From the NCBI RefSeq assembly GCF_006539725.1, contig NZ_BJNO01000001.1, forward strand, positions 1 through 64,000: 64,000 bases of DNA, in the 5' to 3' direction. The notes beneath the pieces were generated by a model. It saw only the letters and a list, made by a program, of their open reading frames with translations, searched no databases and was not told the origin of the DNA. Origin of the DNA: Klebsiella terrigena (GTDB taxonomy: Bacteria; Pseudomonadota; Gammaproteobacteria; Enterobacterales; Enterobacteriaceae). A program made the position numbers and the translations under genes. This document shows positions 11,342 through 19,768 of the stretch, one piece after another. Position 1 is the first letter of the stretch; every line of letters starts with the position of its first letter.

Positions 11342-12682
11342 ATGTCTGGTTTTGAAGCTAATTTTGACGGCCTGGTTGGGCCAACGCACCACTACGCCGG
11401 GCTGTCGGTCGGTAACGAAGCCTCGCAAAATAACCGCGACGGCGTATCCAACCCGAAGAAGGCGGCGCTGCAGGGCTTATGCAAAATGAAGGCCCTCGCC
11501 GACAGGGGCTTTATTCAGGGGGTTTTACCGCCGCAGCCGCGGCCGAATATCGCCGCCCTGCGCGGTCTGGGCTTTTACGGCAGCGATGAGCAGGTGATTA
11601 CCCGCGCCGCCGCCGACGCGCCGCATCTGCTCTCGGCCTTTAGCTCCGCGTCATCGATGTGGACCGCCAACGCGGCAACGGTATCGCCATCCGCCGACAG
11701 CGCCGACGGCAGGCTGCACTTTACGGTCGCCAACCTGACCAATAAGCTGCACCGCTCCCAGGAAGCGCCCACCACCGCGGCGATTTTGCGCGCGACTTTT
11801 GCCGACGAAAACTATTTCGTTCATCACCATGCCCTCGCTCAGCACGGCGATCTGGGCGATGAAGGGGCGGCAAACCACAACCGCTTCTGCTACGACTACG
11901 GCCGTCAGGGGCTGCAGCTGTTTGTCTACGGCAGGCGCGCCAGCGGCGGCGTGGCCCCGCAAAAATATCCGGCGCGCCAGACCCTTGAGGCGAGCCAGGC
12001 GGTGGCGAGGCTGCATCGGCTGAACCCGGAATATACCGTCTTTGCCCAGCAGGACCCGGCGGCCATCGACGGCGGCGTGTTCCATAACGACGTCATAGCG
12101 GTGAGCAATCGCCACGTGCTGTTCCATCATCAGCAGGCCTTTGTGCAGCAGCAGGCGCTGCTGGAGACCCTGCGGGAAAAAGCGGCGCGCCTGGATATTC
12201 CGTTTGTCAGCGTTGAGGTTCCGCAGGCGCAGGTAGGGCTCAATGACGCCGTCGCCTCGTACCTGTTCAACAGCCAGCTGCTGAGCAAGCCGGACGGCAA
12301 AATGCTGATCGTGGTGCCGGAAGAGTGCCGCCAGCGGAGGAACGTCTGGCACTACCTGAGCGGGCTGGTGAGCGACAGCGCCTCGCCGATCGACGAGCTG
12401 GCGGTATTCGATCTGCGCGAAAGCATGCGCAACGGCGGCGGCCCGGCCTGCCTGCGCCTGCGGGTGGTGCTGAACCACGCCGAGCTGGCGGCGGTGAATC
12501 CGCACAGCCTGATGGACGACGCGCGCTATCTGCAGCTCACGCAGTGGGTTGAGAAGCACTACCGCGATCGCCTCCACGCCCGCGACCTGGCCGACCCGCA
12601 GCTCCTGAACGAGGTCTATCGGGCCCTTGATGAACTGACGCAGATTTTGCGCCTGGGCTGCATCTATGACTTCCAGCGCTAA
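11342..12682 (+). CDS. astB: N-succinylarginine dihydrolase (AstB)
   Basis: A 446-aa guanidine-modifying enzyme hydrolysing succinylarginine to succinylornithine, two ammonia and CO2, step two of the pathway and its main nitrogen-releasing step. The N-terminal [21 protein letters not shown] and the C-terminal [17 protein letters not shown], which carries the nucleophilic cysteine, are intact. The middle motif [14 protein letters not shown] supplies the active-site histidine. Length equals that of E. coli AstB (447). A GTGAGGAC ribosome site precedes it. Confidence 0.96.
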   Translation: MSGFEANFDGLVGPTHHYAGLSVGNEASQNNRDGVSNPKKAALQGLCKMKALADRGFIQGVLPPQPRPNIAALRGLGFYGSDEQVITRAAADAPHLLSAFSSASSMWTANAATVSPSADSADGRLHFTVANLTNKLHRSQEAPTTAAILRATFADENYFVHHHALAQHGDLGDEGAANHNRFCYDYGRQGLQLFVYGRRASGGVAPQKYPARQTLEASQAVARLHRLNPEYTVFAQQDPAAIDGGVFHNDVIAVSNRHVLFHHQQAFVQQQALLETLREKAARLDIPFVSVEVPQAQVGLNDAVASYLFNSQLLSKPDGKMLIVVPEECRQRRNVWHYLSGLVSDSASPIDELAVFDLRESMRNGGGPACLRLRVVLNHAELAAVNPHSLMDDARYLQLTQWVEKHYRDRLHARDLADPQLLNEVYRALDELTQILRLGCIYDFQR

Positions 12683-12692
12683 GGGGCCGGGA

Positions 12693-13688
12693 ATGGACAA
12701 CAAGGTGAATGATTTGCTGCACTGCCGGCTGACAGAGTGGGCGTTCCCCGCACAAATCGAGGCGCGCTGGCTGGCGGATGGCGTGCTGCAGCTGCTGCCG
12801 CAGAGCCCGTGGCGGCAGGCGACGATCGTTTCGGCCGGGATCCACGGCAACGAAACCGCGCCGATAGAGCTGCTGCTGGAGATTGTGCATGCGCTGAGCC
12901 AGGGCCGGCAGCCGCTGTCGCAGGCGCTGCTGATCGTCTTCGGCAACCTGCCGGCGATCCGCGCCTCCCGCCGCTATTTGCATAACGACCTCAACCGCCT
13001 GTTCGGCGGGCGTCATCTGCGCGTTGCGCCGGGCAACGAGTCCCGGCGTGCGGCAGAGCTGGAGGCGGCGACCCTGGCGTTCTATACGGCGGCCGACGCG
13101 TACGGCCCCGTCGCCAGAGCGCATCTCGATCTGCATACCGCTATCCGCGGCTCGCGCTACCGCCAGTTTGCGCTTCTGCCCGCGCGGGAGGGGGAGTACA
13201 GCGCCGAGTTCTATCGGCTGCTCGCCGCCAGCGGCATGGACGCGGTGGTGCGGCATACCGAACCCGGCGGGACCTTCACCCACTTTACCGGCGAGGCGTT
13301 TGCCGCCGAAAGCGCGACCCTCGAGCTGGGCAAGGTGATGCCCTTTGGTGAGAACGATCTGAGCCTGTTTGCCGCCGCCGACGCGGCGCTGCGGGCGACG
13401 ATTGGCGGCGGGGCGCTGCCGTCGCGCCTTAAGGAGCCGATGCACCATTTTGTGGTTCAGGAGAGCATCATCAAGGGTGACGATCGCTTCACGTTGCACC
13501 TCGATCCTAAAATCGAAAACTTCACCGCGCTTGCCGCCGGGCAGGTCATTGCCCGCCAGGCGGAGAAGACGTGGGTTATCGATGCCCAGGCTCCCTATAT
13601 CCTGTTTCCGAATGCGGGAGTAGCTCGCGGGCAACGCGCCGGTTTGCTGCTGAAGTCTGCCGCGCCATGCCTTTCTTTGCCTCTCTGA
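12693..13688 (+). CDS. astE: succinylglutamate desuccinylase (AstE)
   Basis: A 331-aa zinc carboxypeptidase-like hydrolase that splits succinylglutamate into succinate and glutamate, the last AST step. Zinc ligands are in SAGIHGNETAP (His and Glu) and LDLHTAIRG (His); the GGTFTHFTGEAFAAESATLELGK segment is also typical. I start it at 12693 (MDNKVND) behind AAGGGG rather than at 12666, which would overlap astB by 17 bp without a ribosome site. The N-terminus then matches E. coli AstE. The protein is less conserved than the other Ast enzymes, as is usual for AstE. Confidence 0.94.
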   Translation: MDNKVNDLLHCRLTEWAFPAQIEARWLADGVLQLLPQSPWRQATIVSAGIHGNETAPIELLLEIVHALSQGRQPLSQALLIVFGNLPAIRASRRYLHNDLNRLFGGRHLRVAPGNESRRAAELEAATLAFYTAADAYGPVARAHLDLHTAIRGSRYRQFALLPAREGEYSAEFYRLLAASGMDAVVRHTEPGGTFTHFTGEAFAAESATLELGKVMPFGENDLSLFAAADAALRATIGGGALPSRLKEPMHHFVVQESIIKGDDRFTLHLDPKIENFTALAAGQVIARQAEKTWVIDAQAPYILFPNAGVARGQRAGLLLKSAAPCLSLPL

Positions 13689-13698
13689 AGGAATCGAC

Positions 13699-15135
13699 AT
13701 GACTCAACATCAACGCGAGGGGCAGGAGCATCCTGCCATCGACGGGGAGTGCCCGTCGCAGCTCAAACGCGGCCTTGGCGCCCGGCACATTCAGATGATT
13801 GCGCTGGGCGGCGCTATCGGTACCGGCCTGTTTATGGGGGCGGGACGAAATATTGCGGTGGCGGGGACCTCGATCCTGCTGATCTACCTGCTGGTGGGCT
13901 TTTTCACCTATATGGTGATGCGGGCGATGGGCGAAGTGCTGCTCACCCGCCTGGATTACCGCTCTTTCGCCGATTTCGTCGGCGATTATCTGGGGCCGCA
14001 GGCGAGCTTTTACCTCGGCTGGACCTACTGGCTGAGCTGGGTGGTGACCTGTATCGCCGACGTGGTGGTCTGCGGCAGCTATATGCAGTACTGGTTTCCC
14101 GAGATGTCGGCGTGGATGCCGGCCCTGAGCACCCTCGGCATTCTGTTCCTGTTTAATTTGCTGTCGGTGAAGATGTTTGGCGAGGCTGAATTCTGGTTTG
14201 CGCTGATCAAGGTGATTACGATTATCGCGCTGATTGTGACCGGCGCGTGGATGATTGCCATCGGCTGGACCTCGCCGGACGGCGTGAAGGCCTCGCTGCA
14301 CCATATCACCGACCCGACGGTCTTTATGCCCCACGGCGTCACCGGGTTCCTGGCCGGCTTCCAGATAGCGATTTTCTCCTTCACCGGGATTGAGCTGCTC
14401 GGGACGATGACCGCCGAGACCCGCGATCCGCAGAAGATTTTACCTAAGGCGATCAACGCGCTGCCGCTGCGGATCATCATTTTTTATCTGCTGTCGATGG
14501 TGGTGATTATTGCCGTGGCCTCGTGGCCGGGCGTGTCGCCCGATGCCAGCCCGTTCGTGACCCTGTTTGCCAAAGCCGGCCTGCCCGCCGCCGCGGCGGT
14601 GATTAACTTTGTAGCCCTGACCTCGGCGATGTCGTCGGCCAACAGCGGGGTCTACTCCAGCACCCGCATGCTCTACGGCCTGTCGGTTGAGAAGCATGCT
14701 CACGGGCAGTTCCGCATCCTGTCGCGCCACACCCGCATTCCGGTGCGCAGCCTGCTGTTCTCCTGCTTCTGCATGCTCAGCGGCACGCTGCTGCTGTTCC
14801 TCGTGCCGAACGTGATGACCCTGTTCACCATCGTCTCGACGCTGGCGGCCATCATGGTGGTCTTCAGCTGGGGTATGATCCTCGTCGCCTACCTGGTATA
14901 TCGGCAAAAGCGCCCGGACCTGCATGAAAGCTCGACCTTTAAGATGCCGGCGGGCGTGGCGATGAGCTGGCTAAGCCTGCTGTTTTTTGCCTTCGCTATT
15001 TTTATCATGATCTTCGACCCCGATACCCTAAAGGCGCTGATCGCCACGCCGCTGTGGTTTATCGCGCTGTGGCTGTGCTGGAAGATAAAGCAGAAGCGAG
15101 AAGGGCAAACGCGGCTGGAGAAACTTAACGCCTGA
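13699..15135 (+). CDS. amino acid permease, APC superfamily, CycA-like
   Basis: A 478-aa amino-acid:H+ symporter with 12 hydrophobic segments. The first helix holds the substrate-binding turn GGAIGTGLFMGAG. FQIAIFSFTGIELLGTMTAETRDP is the helix 6 region, and SSANSGVYSSTRMLYGL is helix 8. It is clearly related to E. coli CycA (D-serine/D-alanine/glycine) across its length but differs at the C-terminus. It starts 11 bp after astE, so it is probably co-transcribed as a sixth ast gene. By context it may import a substrate of the pathway such as arginine or ornithine; that specificity is inferred, not seen. Confidence 0.9.
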   Translation: MTQHQREGQEHPAIDGECPSQLKRGLGARHIQMIALGGAIGTGLFMGAGRNIAVAGTSILLIYLLVGFFTYMVMRAMGEVLLTRLDYRSFADFVGDYLGPQASFYLGWTYWLSWVVTCIADVVVCGSYMQYWFPEMSAWMPALSTLGILFLFNLLSVKMFGEAEFWFALIKVITIIALIVTGAWMIAIGWTSPDGVKASLHHITDPTVFMPHGVTGFLAGFQIAIFSFTGIELLGTMTAETRDPQKILPKAINALPLRIIIFYLLSMVVIIAVASWPGVSPDASPFVTLFAKAGLPAAAAVINFVALTSAMSSANSGVYSSTRMLYGLSVEKHAHGQFRILSRHTRIPVRSLLFSCFCMLSGTLLLFLVPNVMTLFTIVSTLAAIMVVFSWGMILVAYLVYRQKRPDLHESSTFKMPAGVAMSWLSLLFFAFAIFIMIFDPDTLKALIATPLWFIALWLCWKIKQKREGQTRLEKLNA

Positions 15136-15159
15136 CGGGATACAATCGGCCTAATCGGC

Positions 15160-15194
15160 TGCGCGGCGATAAAGCAGGACGTTGTCGCCGCGCA
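15160..15194. terminator. 10-bp hairpin after the ast/permease operon
   Basis: TGCGCGGCGA (15160-15169) and TCGCCGCGCA (15185-15194) pair perfectly around a 15-base loop. It sits between the permease stop and the ydcF ribosome site. No T-run follows, so it may slow or stabilise transcripts rather than end them. Confidence 0.5.
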
Positions 15195-15212
15195 AATTGA
15201 AAAGGAGAGAGT

Positions 15213-16016
15213 ATGTCAGATAATTTCCCGGCGCTGTCCGCCGATACGCTGGCGGCAGCGAACCTCGTTGGCGCATGGCTGGCGCAGGACGATTTTTCCA
15301 CCCTGGCGCAGAAGCCGCCGTTTGAGGTGGTGGTACTGGCGGGCAACGCGGTGATCCCAACCATTGATGCCGCCTGCCGGCTGGCGGCCGAGGCCGAGGT
15401 TCCGCTGCTGATAAGCGGCGGAATTGGCCATTCAACGTCGTTCCTCTATGAGGCGGTACGCAACGACCCGCGTTATGGCTCGCTGCCGGTTGCGGGGCGC
15501 GCCGAGGCGCATATTCTTGCCGATATCGCCCATCAGTACTGGCACATACCGCGCGAGCGGATTGTCGCGGAAGCGCGCTCGACCAACTGCGGCGAGAACG
15601 CGCGCTTTAGCCGCGAGGTGCTCGAGGCCGAGGGGCTGGCGCACCGCGTCGGGGTGGTTATCCAGGACCCGACCATGCAGCGGCGCACGATGGCCACCTT
15701 CGCCCGCGTCTGGCAGGGAGAAGATCCGCTCCCGCGCTGGTACAGCTACCCGGGCTACGTGCCGCAGCTGCACAATACGGCGGAGAGCGGCCTCGCGTTC
15801 AGCGGCGCGGCGCAGGGGCTGTGGCCGGTGGGGCGCTATCTGGCGCTACTCCTTGGCGAGCTGCCGCGCCTGCAGGACAGCCCCCAGGGATACGGCCCGC
15901 TGGGCAAAGATTTTATTGCCCACGTTGATACGCCTCCGCAGATTGTCAGCGCGTGGCGCCAGCTGCGTGAAGATAGCCTCCTGACCCACGCCCTCGGGGA
16001 TCGCACCTTAGGCTGA
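15213..16016 (+). CDS. ydcF: YdcF, DUF218/SanA-ElyC-YdcF family protein
   Basis: A 267-aa protein nearly collinear with E. coli YdcF. It keeps the DUF218 motifs: VVLAGNAVIPTIDAA, LLISGGIGHST, GRAEAHILADIA, EARSTNCGENARFS and VQDPTMQRRTMATF. E. coli YdcF was reported to bind S-adenosylmethionine; its biological role is not settled. There is no signal peptide, unlike SanA. It precedes aldA as in E. coli. The start follows an AAAAGGAGAG ribosome site. Confidence 0.93.
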   Translation: MSDNFPALSADTLAAANLVGAWLAQDDFSTLAQKPPFEVVVLAGNAVIPTIDAACRLAAEAEVPLLISGGIGHSTSFLYEAVRNDPRYGSLPVAGRAEAHILADIAHQYWHIPRERIVAEARSTNCGENARFSREVLEAEGLAHRVGVVIQDPTMQRRTMATFARVWQGEDPLPRWYSYPGYVPQLHNTAESGLAFSGAAQGLWPVGRYLALLLGELPRLQDSPQGYGPLGKDFIAHVDTPPQIVSAWRQLREDSLLTHALGDRTLG

Positions 16017-16023
16017 TGATTTT

Positions 16024-16057
16024 TGCCCGTTTGCGCCGGATTTGCCGCAAACGGGCA
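16024..16057 (+). terminator. hairpin after ydcF
   Basis: TGCCCGTTTGCG (16024-16035) and CGCAAACGGGCA (16046-16057) form a perfect 12-bp stem with a 10-base loop. GTTTGTGTT follows, a weak U-tract. It starts 7 bp beyond the ydcF stop. Confidence 0.75.
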
Positions 16058-16106
16058 GTTTGTGTTACCTGAATGTAACTTTTTCTCCGGGCTTAGGGCC
16101 CGATTC

Positions 16107-16122
16107 TATGAAGTAATTCACA
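16107..16122. promoter_or_regulatory. putative CRP site upstream of aldA
   Basis: TATGA-AGTAAT-TCACA matches the CRP consensus TGTGA-N6-TCACA in nine of ten conserved bases. It is 96 bp before the aldA start. E. coli aldA is known to be under CRP control, which supports the reading. Confidence 0.55.
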
Positions 16123-16217
16123 TAATCACGCGTATGCACTGCTCCGGCTGCCCGTTATGGATAGATTTTTAACAAATAAATCACTTGTTAAAAACAATAA
16201 ATCCACAGGAGCAGGCT

Positions 16218-17657
16218 ATGACAGCACCCGTTCAGCACCCGATGTATATTGATGGTCAGTTTGTTGCCGGGCGCGGCGACGCCTGGATTGACGTGCTTAA
16301 TCCTGCCACCGAAGCACTGCTCTCCCGCATTCCCGACGGCAGCGCCGAAGACGCGCAGCGGGCCATTGATGCCGCAGAACGCGCGCAGCCGGGCTGGGAG
16401 GCGCTGCCGGCTATCGAGCGCGCCGGCTGGCTGCGTAAAATCGCCGTCGGGATCCGCGAACGCGCGGGCGAGATTGCGGCGCTTATCGTTGCCGAGGGCG
16501 GGAAGACCCAGCAGCTGGCGGCGGTGGAGGTCTCCTTTACCGCCGATTATCTCGACTATATGGCCGAGTGGGCGCGGCGCTACGAAGGTGAAATCGTGCA
16601 AAGCGACCGTCCCGGTGAGAATATCCTCGTGTTCAAACGCGCCCTCGGCGTGACCACCGGCATTCTGCCGTGGAACTTCCCGTTCTTCCTGATTGCCCGT
16701 AAGCTTGCCCCCGCGCTGCTGACCGGCAACACGATGGTGATCAAACCGAGCGAGTTCACCCCCAATAACGCCATCGCTTTTGCGCAGATAGTCGATGATA
16801 TCGGCCTGCCGAAAGGGGTGTTTAACCTCGTGCTGGGCCGCGGGGAGACCGTTGGCCAGGAGCTGGCGGCGAACCCGAAAGTGGCGATGGTCAGCATGAC
16901 CGGCAGCGTGGGCGCGGGTGAAAAAATCATGGCCGCCGCGGCGAAAAATATCACCAAAGTGTGCCTCGAGCTGGGCGGCAAGGCGCCGGCGATTGTGATG
17001 GATGATGCCGACCTCGAGCTGGCGGTTCGGGCGGTGGTCGATTCGCGGGTGATCAACAGCGGGCAGGTATGCAACTGCGTCGAGCGCGTTTACGTCCAGA
17101 AGGGGATCTACGATCGCTTTGTTAACCGCCTCGGCGAAGCGCTGAAAGCGGTGCAGTTTGGCGACCCGGCGCAGCGGGATGATATCGCTATGGGGCCGCT
17201 GATCAACGCCGCCGCCCTGGAGCGGGTCGAGCAGAAGGTAGCCAAAGCGCTGGCCCAGGGCGCGCGCCTGGCGCTCGGCGGCAAAGCAACCGGCGGTCGC
17301 GGCTATTTTTATCCGCCGACGCTGCTGCTGGACGTGCGCCAGGATATGGATATTGTCCACGAAGAAACCTTTGGTCCGGTGCTGCCGGTGGTGGCATTTG
17401 ACACGCTTGAGGAGGCGCTGGCGATGGCCAACGACAGCGACTACGGGCTGACGTCGTCCATCTATACGCGCGACCTGAACGTAGCGATGAAGGCGATTAA
17501 GGGGCTGAAGTTCGGCGAAACCTACATCAACCGCGAAAACTTTGAGGCCATGCAGGGCTTTCATGCGGGCTGGCGCAAATCGGGCATCGGCGGCGCCGAC
17601 GGTCGCCACGGTCTGAACGAGTACCTGCAGACCCAGGTGGTCTATTTGCAGGCCTAA
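16218..17657 (+). CDS. aldA: lactaldehyde/glycolaldehyde dehydrogenase AldA
   Basis: A 479-aa NAD-dependent aldehyde dehydrogenase, almost identical in pattern to E. coli AldA, which oxidises L-lactaldehyde to lactate and glycolaldehyde to glycolate in fucose, rhamnose and glycol use. The cofactor segment ILPWNFPFFLIARK, the catalytic glutamate in LELGGKAP and the nucleophile in SGQVCNCVERVYVQ are present. The start at 16218 (MTAPVQHPMYIDGQFV) follows AGGAG and aligns with the E. coli N-terminus; an upstream in-frame ATG at 16185 lacks support. It sits in the conserved order ydcF-aldA-gapC. Confidence 0.97.
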   Translation: MTAPVQHPMYIDGQFVAGRGDAWIDVLNPATEALLSRIPDGSAEDAQRAIDAAERAQPGWEALPAIERAGWLRKIAVGIRERAGEIAALIVAEGGKTQQLAAVEVSFTADYLDYMAEWARRYEGEIVQSDRPGENILVFKRALGVTTGILPWNFPFFLIARKLAPALLTGNTMVIKPSEFTPNNAIAFAQIVDDIGLPKGVFNLVLGRGETVGQELAANPKVAMVSMTGSVGAGEKIMAAAAKNITKVCLELGGKAPAIVMDDADLELAVRAVVDSRVINSGQVCNCVERVYVQKGIYDRFVNRLGEALKAVQFGDPAQRDDIAMGPLINAAALERVEQKVAKALAQGARLALGGKATGGRGYFYPPTLLLDVRQDMDIVHEETFGPVLPVVAFDTLEEALAMANDSDYGLTSSIYTRDLNVAMKAIKGLKFGETYINRENFEAMQGFHAGWRKSGIGGADGRHGLNEYLQTQVVYLQA

Positions 17658-17672
17658 GCGGCGGGTGAAGAC

Positions 17673-17703
17673 GCGGATAGCCGAGGGCTATCCGCTTTTA
17701 TTT
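17673..17703 (+). terminator. Rho-independent terminator of aldA
   Basis: GCGGATAGCC and GGCTATCCGC pair around a GAG loop and are followed by TTTTATTT. The end lies directly against the gapC stop codon, so the two convergent genes share a very short junction. Confidence 0.92.
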
Positions 17704-17705
17704 GC

Positions 17706-18704
17706 TTATTTAGCGAACCTTTCCAGCACGCGGATGAGCTGGGTGACGAAGCCGTATTCGTTGTCGTACCACGCCACGGTTTTGACCAGCTGAACGTCGC
17801 CGGCCTCGGCGATTTCGAGCTGGGTGGCGTCGTAAATCGAACCAAAGTGGCTGCCAATTACGTCGGAAGAGACAATCTCCTCTTCGGTATAGCCGAAGGA
17901 TTCATTATTCGCCGCCGCGTTCTTCATCGCCTGATTGACCTCTTCGGCGGTGACCTTTCTCTCAAGAATCGACACCAGCTCGGTGACCGATCCGGTTTTG
18001 GTCGGCACGCGCTGGGCGTGGCCCTTCAGCCTGCCGCTGAGCTCGGGAATCACCAGACCAATCGCCTTCGCCGCCCCGGTGGTGTGCGGGATGATGTTTT
18101 CCGCCGCCGCGCGCGAGGCGCGTAAATCCTTACCGCGCGGGCCGTCCACCAGCGACTGGGTGCCGGTGTAGGCGTGAATGGTGGTCATCGTGCCGAGTCT
18201 GATGCCGAACGCATCGTGGAGCACTTTCGCCATCGGTGCCAGGCAGTTGGTGGTGCAGGAGGCGACGGAGATAATGGTGTCGTCCGCGGTGAGGGTGTCG
18301 TCATTGACGTTGTAGACGATGGTTTTCATCTCCCCGGCGGGGGCTGAGATCAGGACCTTTTTCGCCCCGGCGCTAAGGTGGGCCTGGGCTTTTTCCGTCG
18401 AGGTATAGAAGCCGGTGCACTCAACGATAAGCTCCGCGCCCGCGCTTTCCCACGGAATATTCCGGGCCTCTTTCTCCGCGTAGACGGTGATGCTCTTACC
18501 GTTAACGATCAGGGCATCGTCGGTGAAGTCCACGCTCCACGGGAAGGGACCGTAGTTAGAGTCATGTTTTAGCAGATAGGCCAGCACTTTTGGCGAGGTG
18601 AGATCGTTAATGGCAACGACCTCCAGCGGGCTGTTAACTTCCAATAAACGGCGTAATACCAGACGTCCGATACGACCAAATCCATTAATTCCAAGCTTGC
18701 TCAT
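17706..18704 (-). CDS. gapC: glyceraldehyde-3-phosphate dehydrogenase GapC, intact
   Basis: A 332-aa phosphorylating GAPDH. The NAD-binding start [10 protein letters not shown] and the catalytic SCTTNC (nucleophile Cys150) are present, as are the substrate-binding HAYTGTQ and [18 protein letters not shown]. coli K-12 carries a disrupted gapC at the same place (between aldA and cybB); here the frame is complete. It would interconvert glyceraldehyde-3-phosphate and 1,3-bisphosphoglycerate in the cytosol as a second enzyme beside GapA. A CAGGAGATTTTCC ribosome site precedes the ATG. Confidence 0.95.
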   Translation of the reverse strand: MSKLGINGFGRIGRLVLRRLLEVNSPLEVVAINDLTSPKVLAYLLKHDSNYGPFPWSVDFTDDALIVNGKSITVYAEKEARNIPWESAGAELIVECTGFYTSTEKAQAHLSAGAKKVLISAPAGEMKTIVYNVNDDTLTADDTIISVASCTTNCLAPMAKVLHDAFGIRLGTMTTIHAYTGTQSLVDGPRGKDLRASRAAAENIIPHTTGAAKAIGLVIPELSGRLKGHAQRVPTKTGSVTELVSILERKVTAEEVNQAMKNAAANNESFGYTEEEIVSSDVIGSHFGSIYDATQLEIAEAGDVQLVKTVAWYDNEYGFVTQLIRVLERFAK

Positions 18705-18760
18705 GGAAAATCTCCTGGTGAGTCGGTTAGAGGGTAAAACTCATACAGGCATACTCCAGT

Positions 18761-18792
18761 CGGTCGATTTGGGCAACCCGCAAAATCGACCG
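18761..18792. promoter_or_regulatory. inverted repeat upstream of gapC
   Basis: CGGTCGATTT (18761-18770) and AAATCGACCG (18783-18792) form a perfect 10-bp stem. The spacer contains a second small dyad (GGGCAACCC). It lies 57-88 bp before the gapC start and after the small zinc-ribbon gene. It may be an operator or an mRNA hairpin; no T-run follows on either strand. Confidence 0.55.
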
Positions 18793-18903
18793 GGCGGCTA
18801 AGCTTTTGAAAAAACGCGACAGAAACATTCATGCGTTTGCTCATCGCGGAGAGGGCGGAAGCTGGCCGCTAAAAGCGAGTTTGCGGGCCTGCTCCTGCCG
18901 GGC

Positions 18904-19152
18904 TCAGGCGCTCTCGAGATCGCCTGACCAAATCATCGCCGCGCTTCCCGCACCGCTCCCTTCCGCCACTTTTACCGCCAGAGCGGCTTTGTGCTTCTGG
19001 CTGGCGTTTGCCATGGCCACGGCGGTGTCCGTTACGGTGAAGGTTCCATGATTGGGGCAGGTTAAAATATGAAAATCTCCCCAGGGGATTGCCGCGGTTA
19101 ACGCTGAGCTGCAAGCAGGGCAATGGGGTAAAGATGAAGAGTAAGCTGACAT
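18904..19152 (-). CDS. small zinc-ribbon-like protein, unknown function
   Basis: An 82-aa protein that I do not recognise. It begins MSAYSSSLPHCPAC and shows a C-x2-C pair (residues 11-14) and a second cysteine/histidine cluster TCPNHGTF (about 32-39), the pattern of a one-domain zinc ribbon. The C-terminal half is Ala/Gly-rich and ends acidic. I prefer the start at 19152 because AGGAGG lies 6 bp upstream; longer frames upstream lack a ribosome site. It is read toward gapC, but the gap of about 200 bp leaves co-transcription open. Confidence 0.6.
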   Translation of the reverse strand: MSAYSSSLPHCPACSSALTAAIPWGDFHILTCPNHGTFTVTDTAVAMANASQKHKAALAVKVAEGSGAGSAAMIWSGDLESA

Positions 19153-19370
19153 AACGCCTCCTGAAAAGTGGGCGCCAATCATTCCATATGTTGACGGTGC
19201 GATGGTGGCTGTGAATGCTGAGGAATGTATTTGCATGATGAATGAATTAGGCCTGGCGTCGCGAGCCTCAGGAGGGGCATTATCTCGGATAATCTGCATA
19301 AGCGATGTCAAATACGCGCGCGACGATCGCTTTATCTATTGTCAGTGACCGTCACAAAAAGGGATGAGTA

Positions 19371-19757
19371 ATGAATATATCGAGCGGCTGCTTTTTGGCC
19401 GTATTGATGCTGGGTAGCGCCTCGTTTGCGGCAACGGCGAAAACAACGTCGGTTAAGTGTTCTTATCCGACCTACAGCGATCAAAGCGGCAATCATGCGG
19501 CAAAAAATCCGCTGGTATTTACGTTTATTATCGATAGCGGAACGAATAAGGCCTATATCGCCGGAAACGTCGGTTCGGCCGAGGTGACCATCGTGCCCAA
19601 TGGCGTAGACGGCATCTCTTTTATTGAAACCTCAGAGGTGGGCAACGTCACCGTGACGACAATGACGCGCAGCGGTGATTCGGTGCATAGCCGCAATATG
19701 GTTATGCCGGGAGGCATTTTTGCCTCTCAGCATTATGGCACCTGCGTGGCACAGTAG
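19371..19757 (+). CDS. small secreted protein, unknown function
   Basis: A 128-aa protein with a clear N-terminal signal peptide; cleavage is likely after ASFA near residue 20. The mature part of about 108 residues looks like an all-beta domain. It has two cysteines, one near the start (VKCSYP) and one four residues from the end (GTCVAQ), well placed for a disulfide in the periplasm. GGGATGAG precedes the ATG. It stands alone between the zinc-ribbon gene and the diguanylate cyclase. I do not recognise a family. Confidence 0.7.
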   Translation: MNISSGCFLAVLMLGSASFAATAKTTSVKCSYPTYSDQSGNHAAKNPLVFTFIIDSGTNKAYIAGNVGSAEVTIVPNGVDGISFIETSEVGNVTVTTMTRSGDSVHSRNMVMPGGIFASQHYGTCVAQ

Positions 19758-19768
19758 TTCGCGGCCGT

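Noticed and set aside
16188-17609. A 473-codon minus-strand frame
   Set aside because: It mirrors aldA over its whole length; composition and lack of motifs show it is a shadow.
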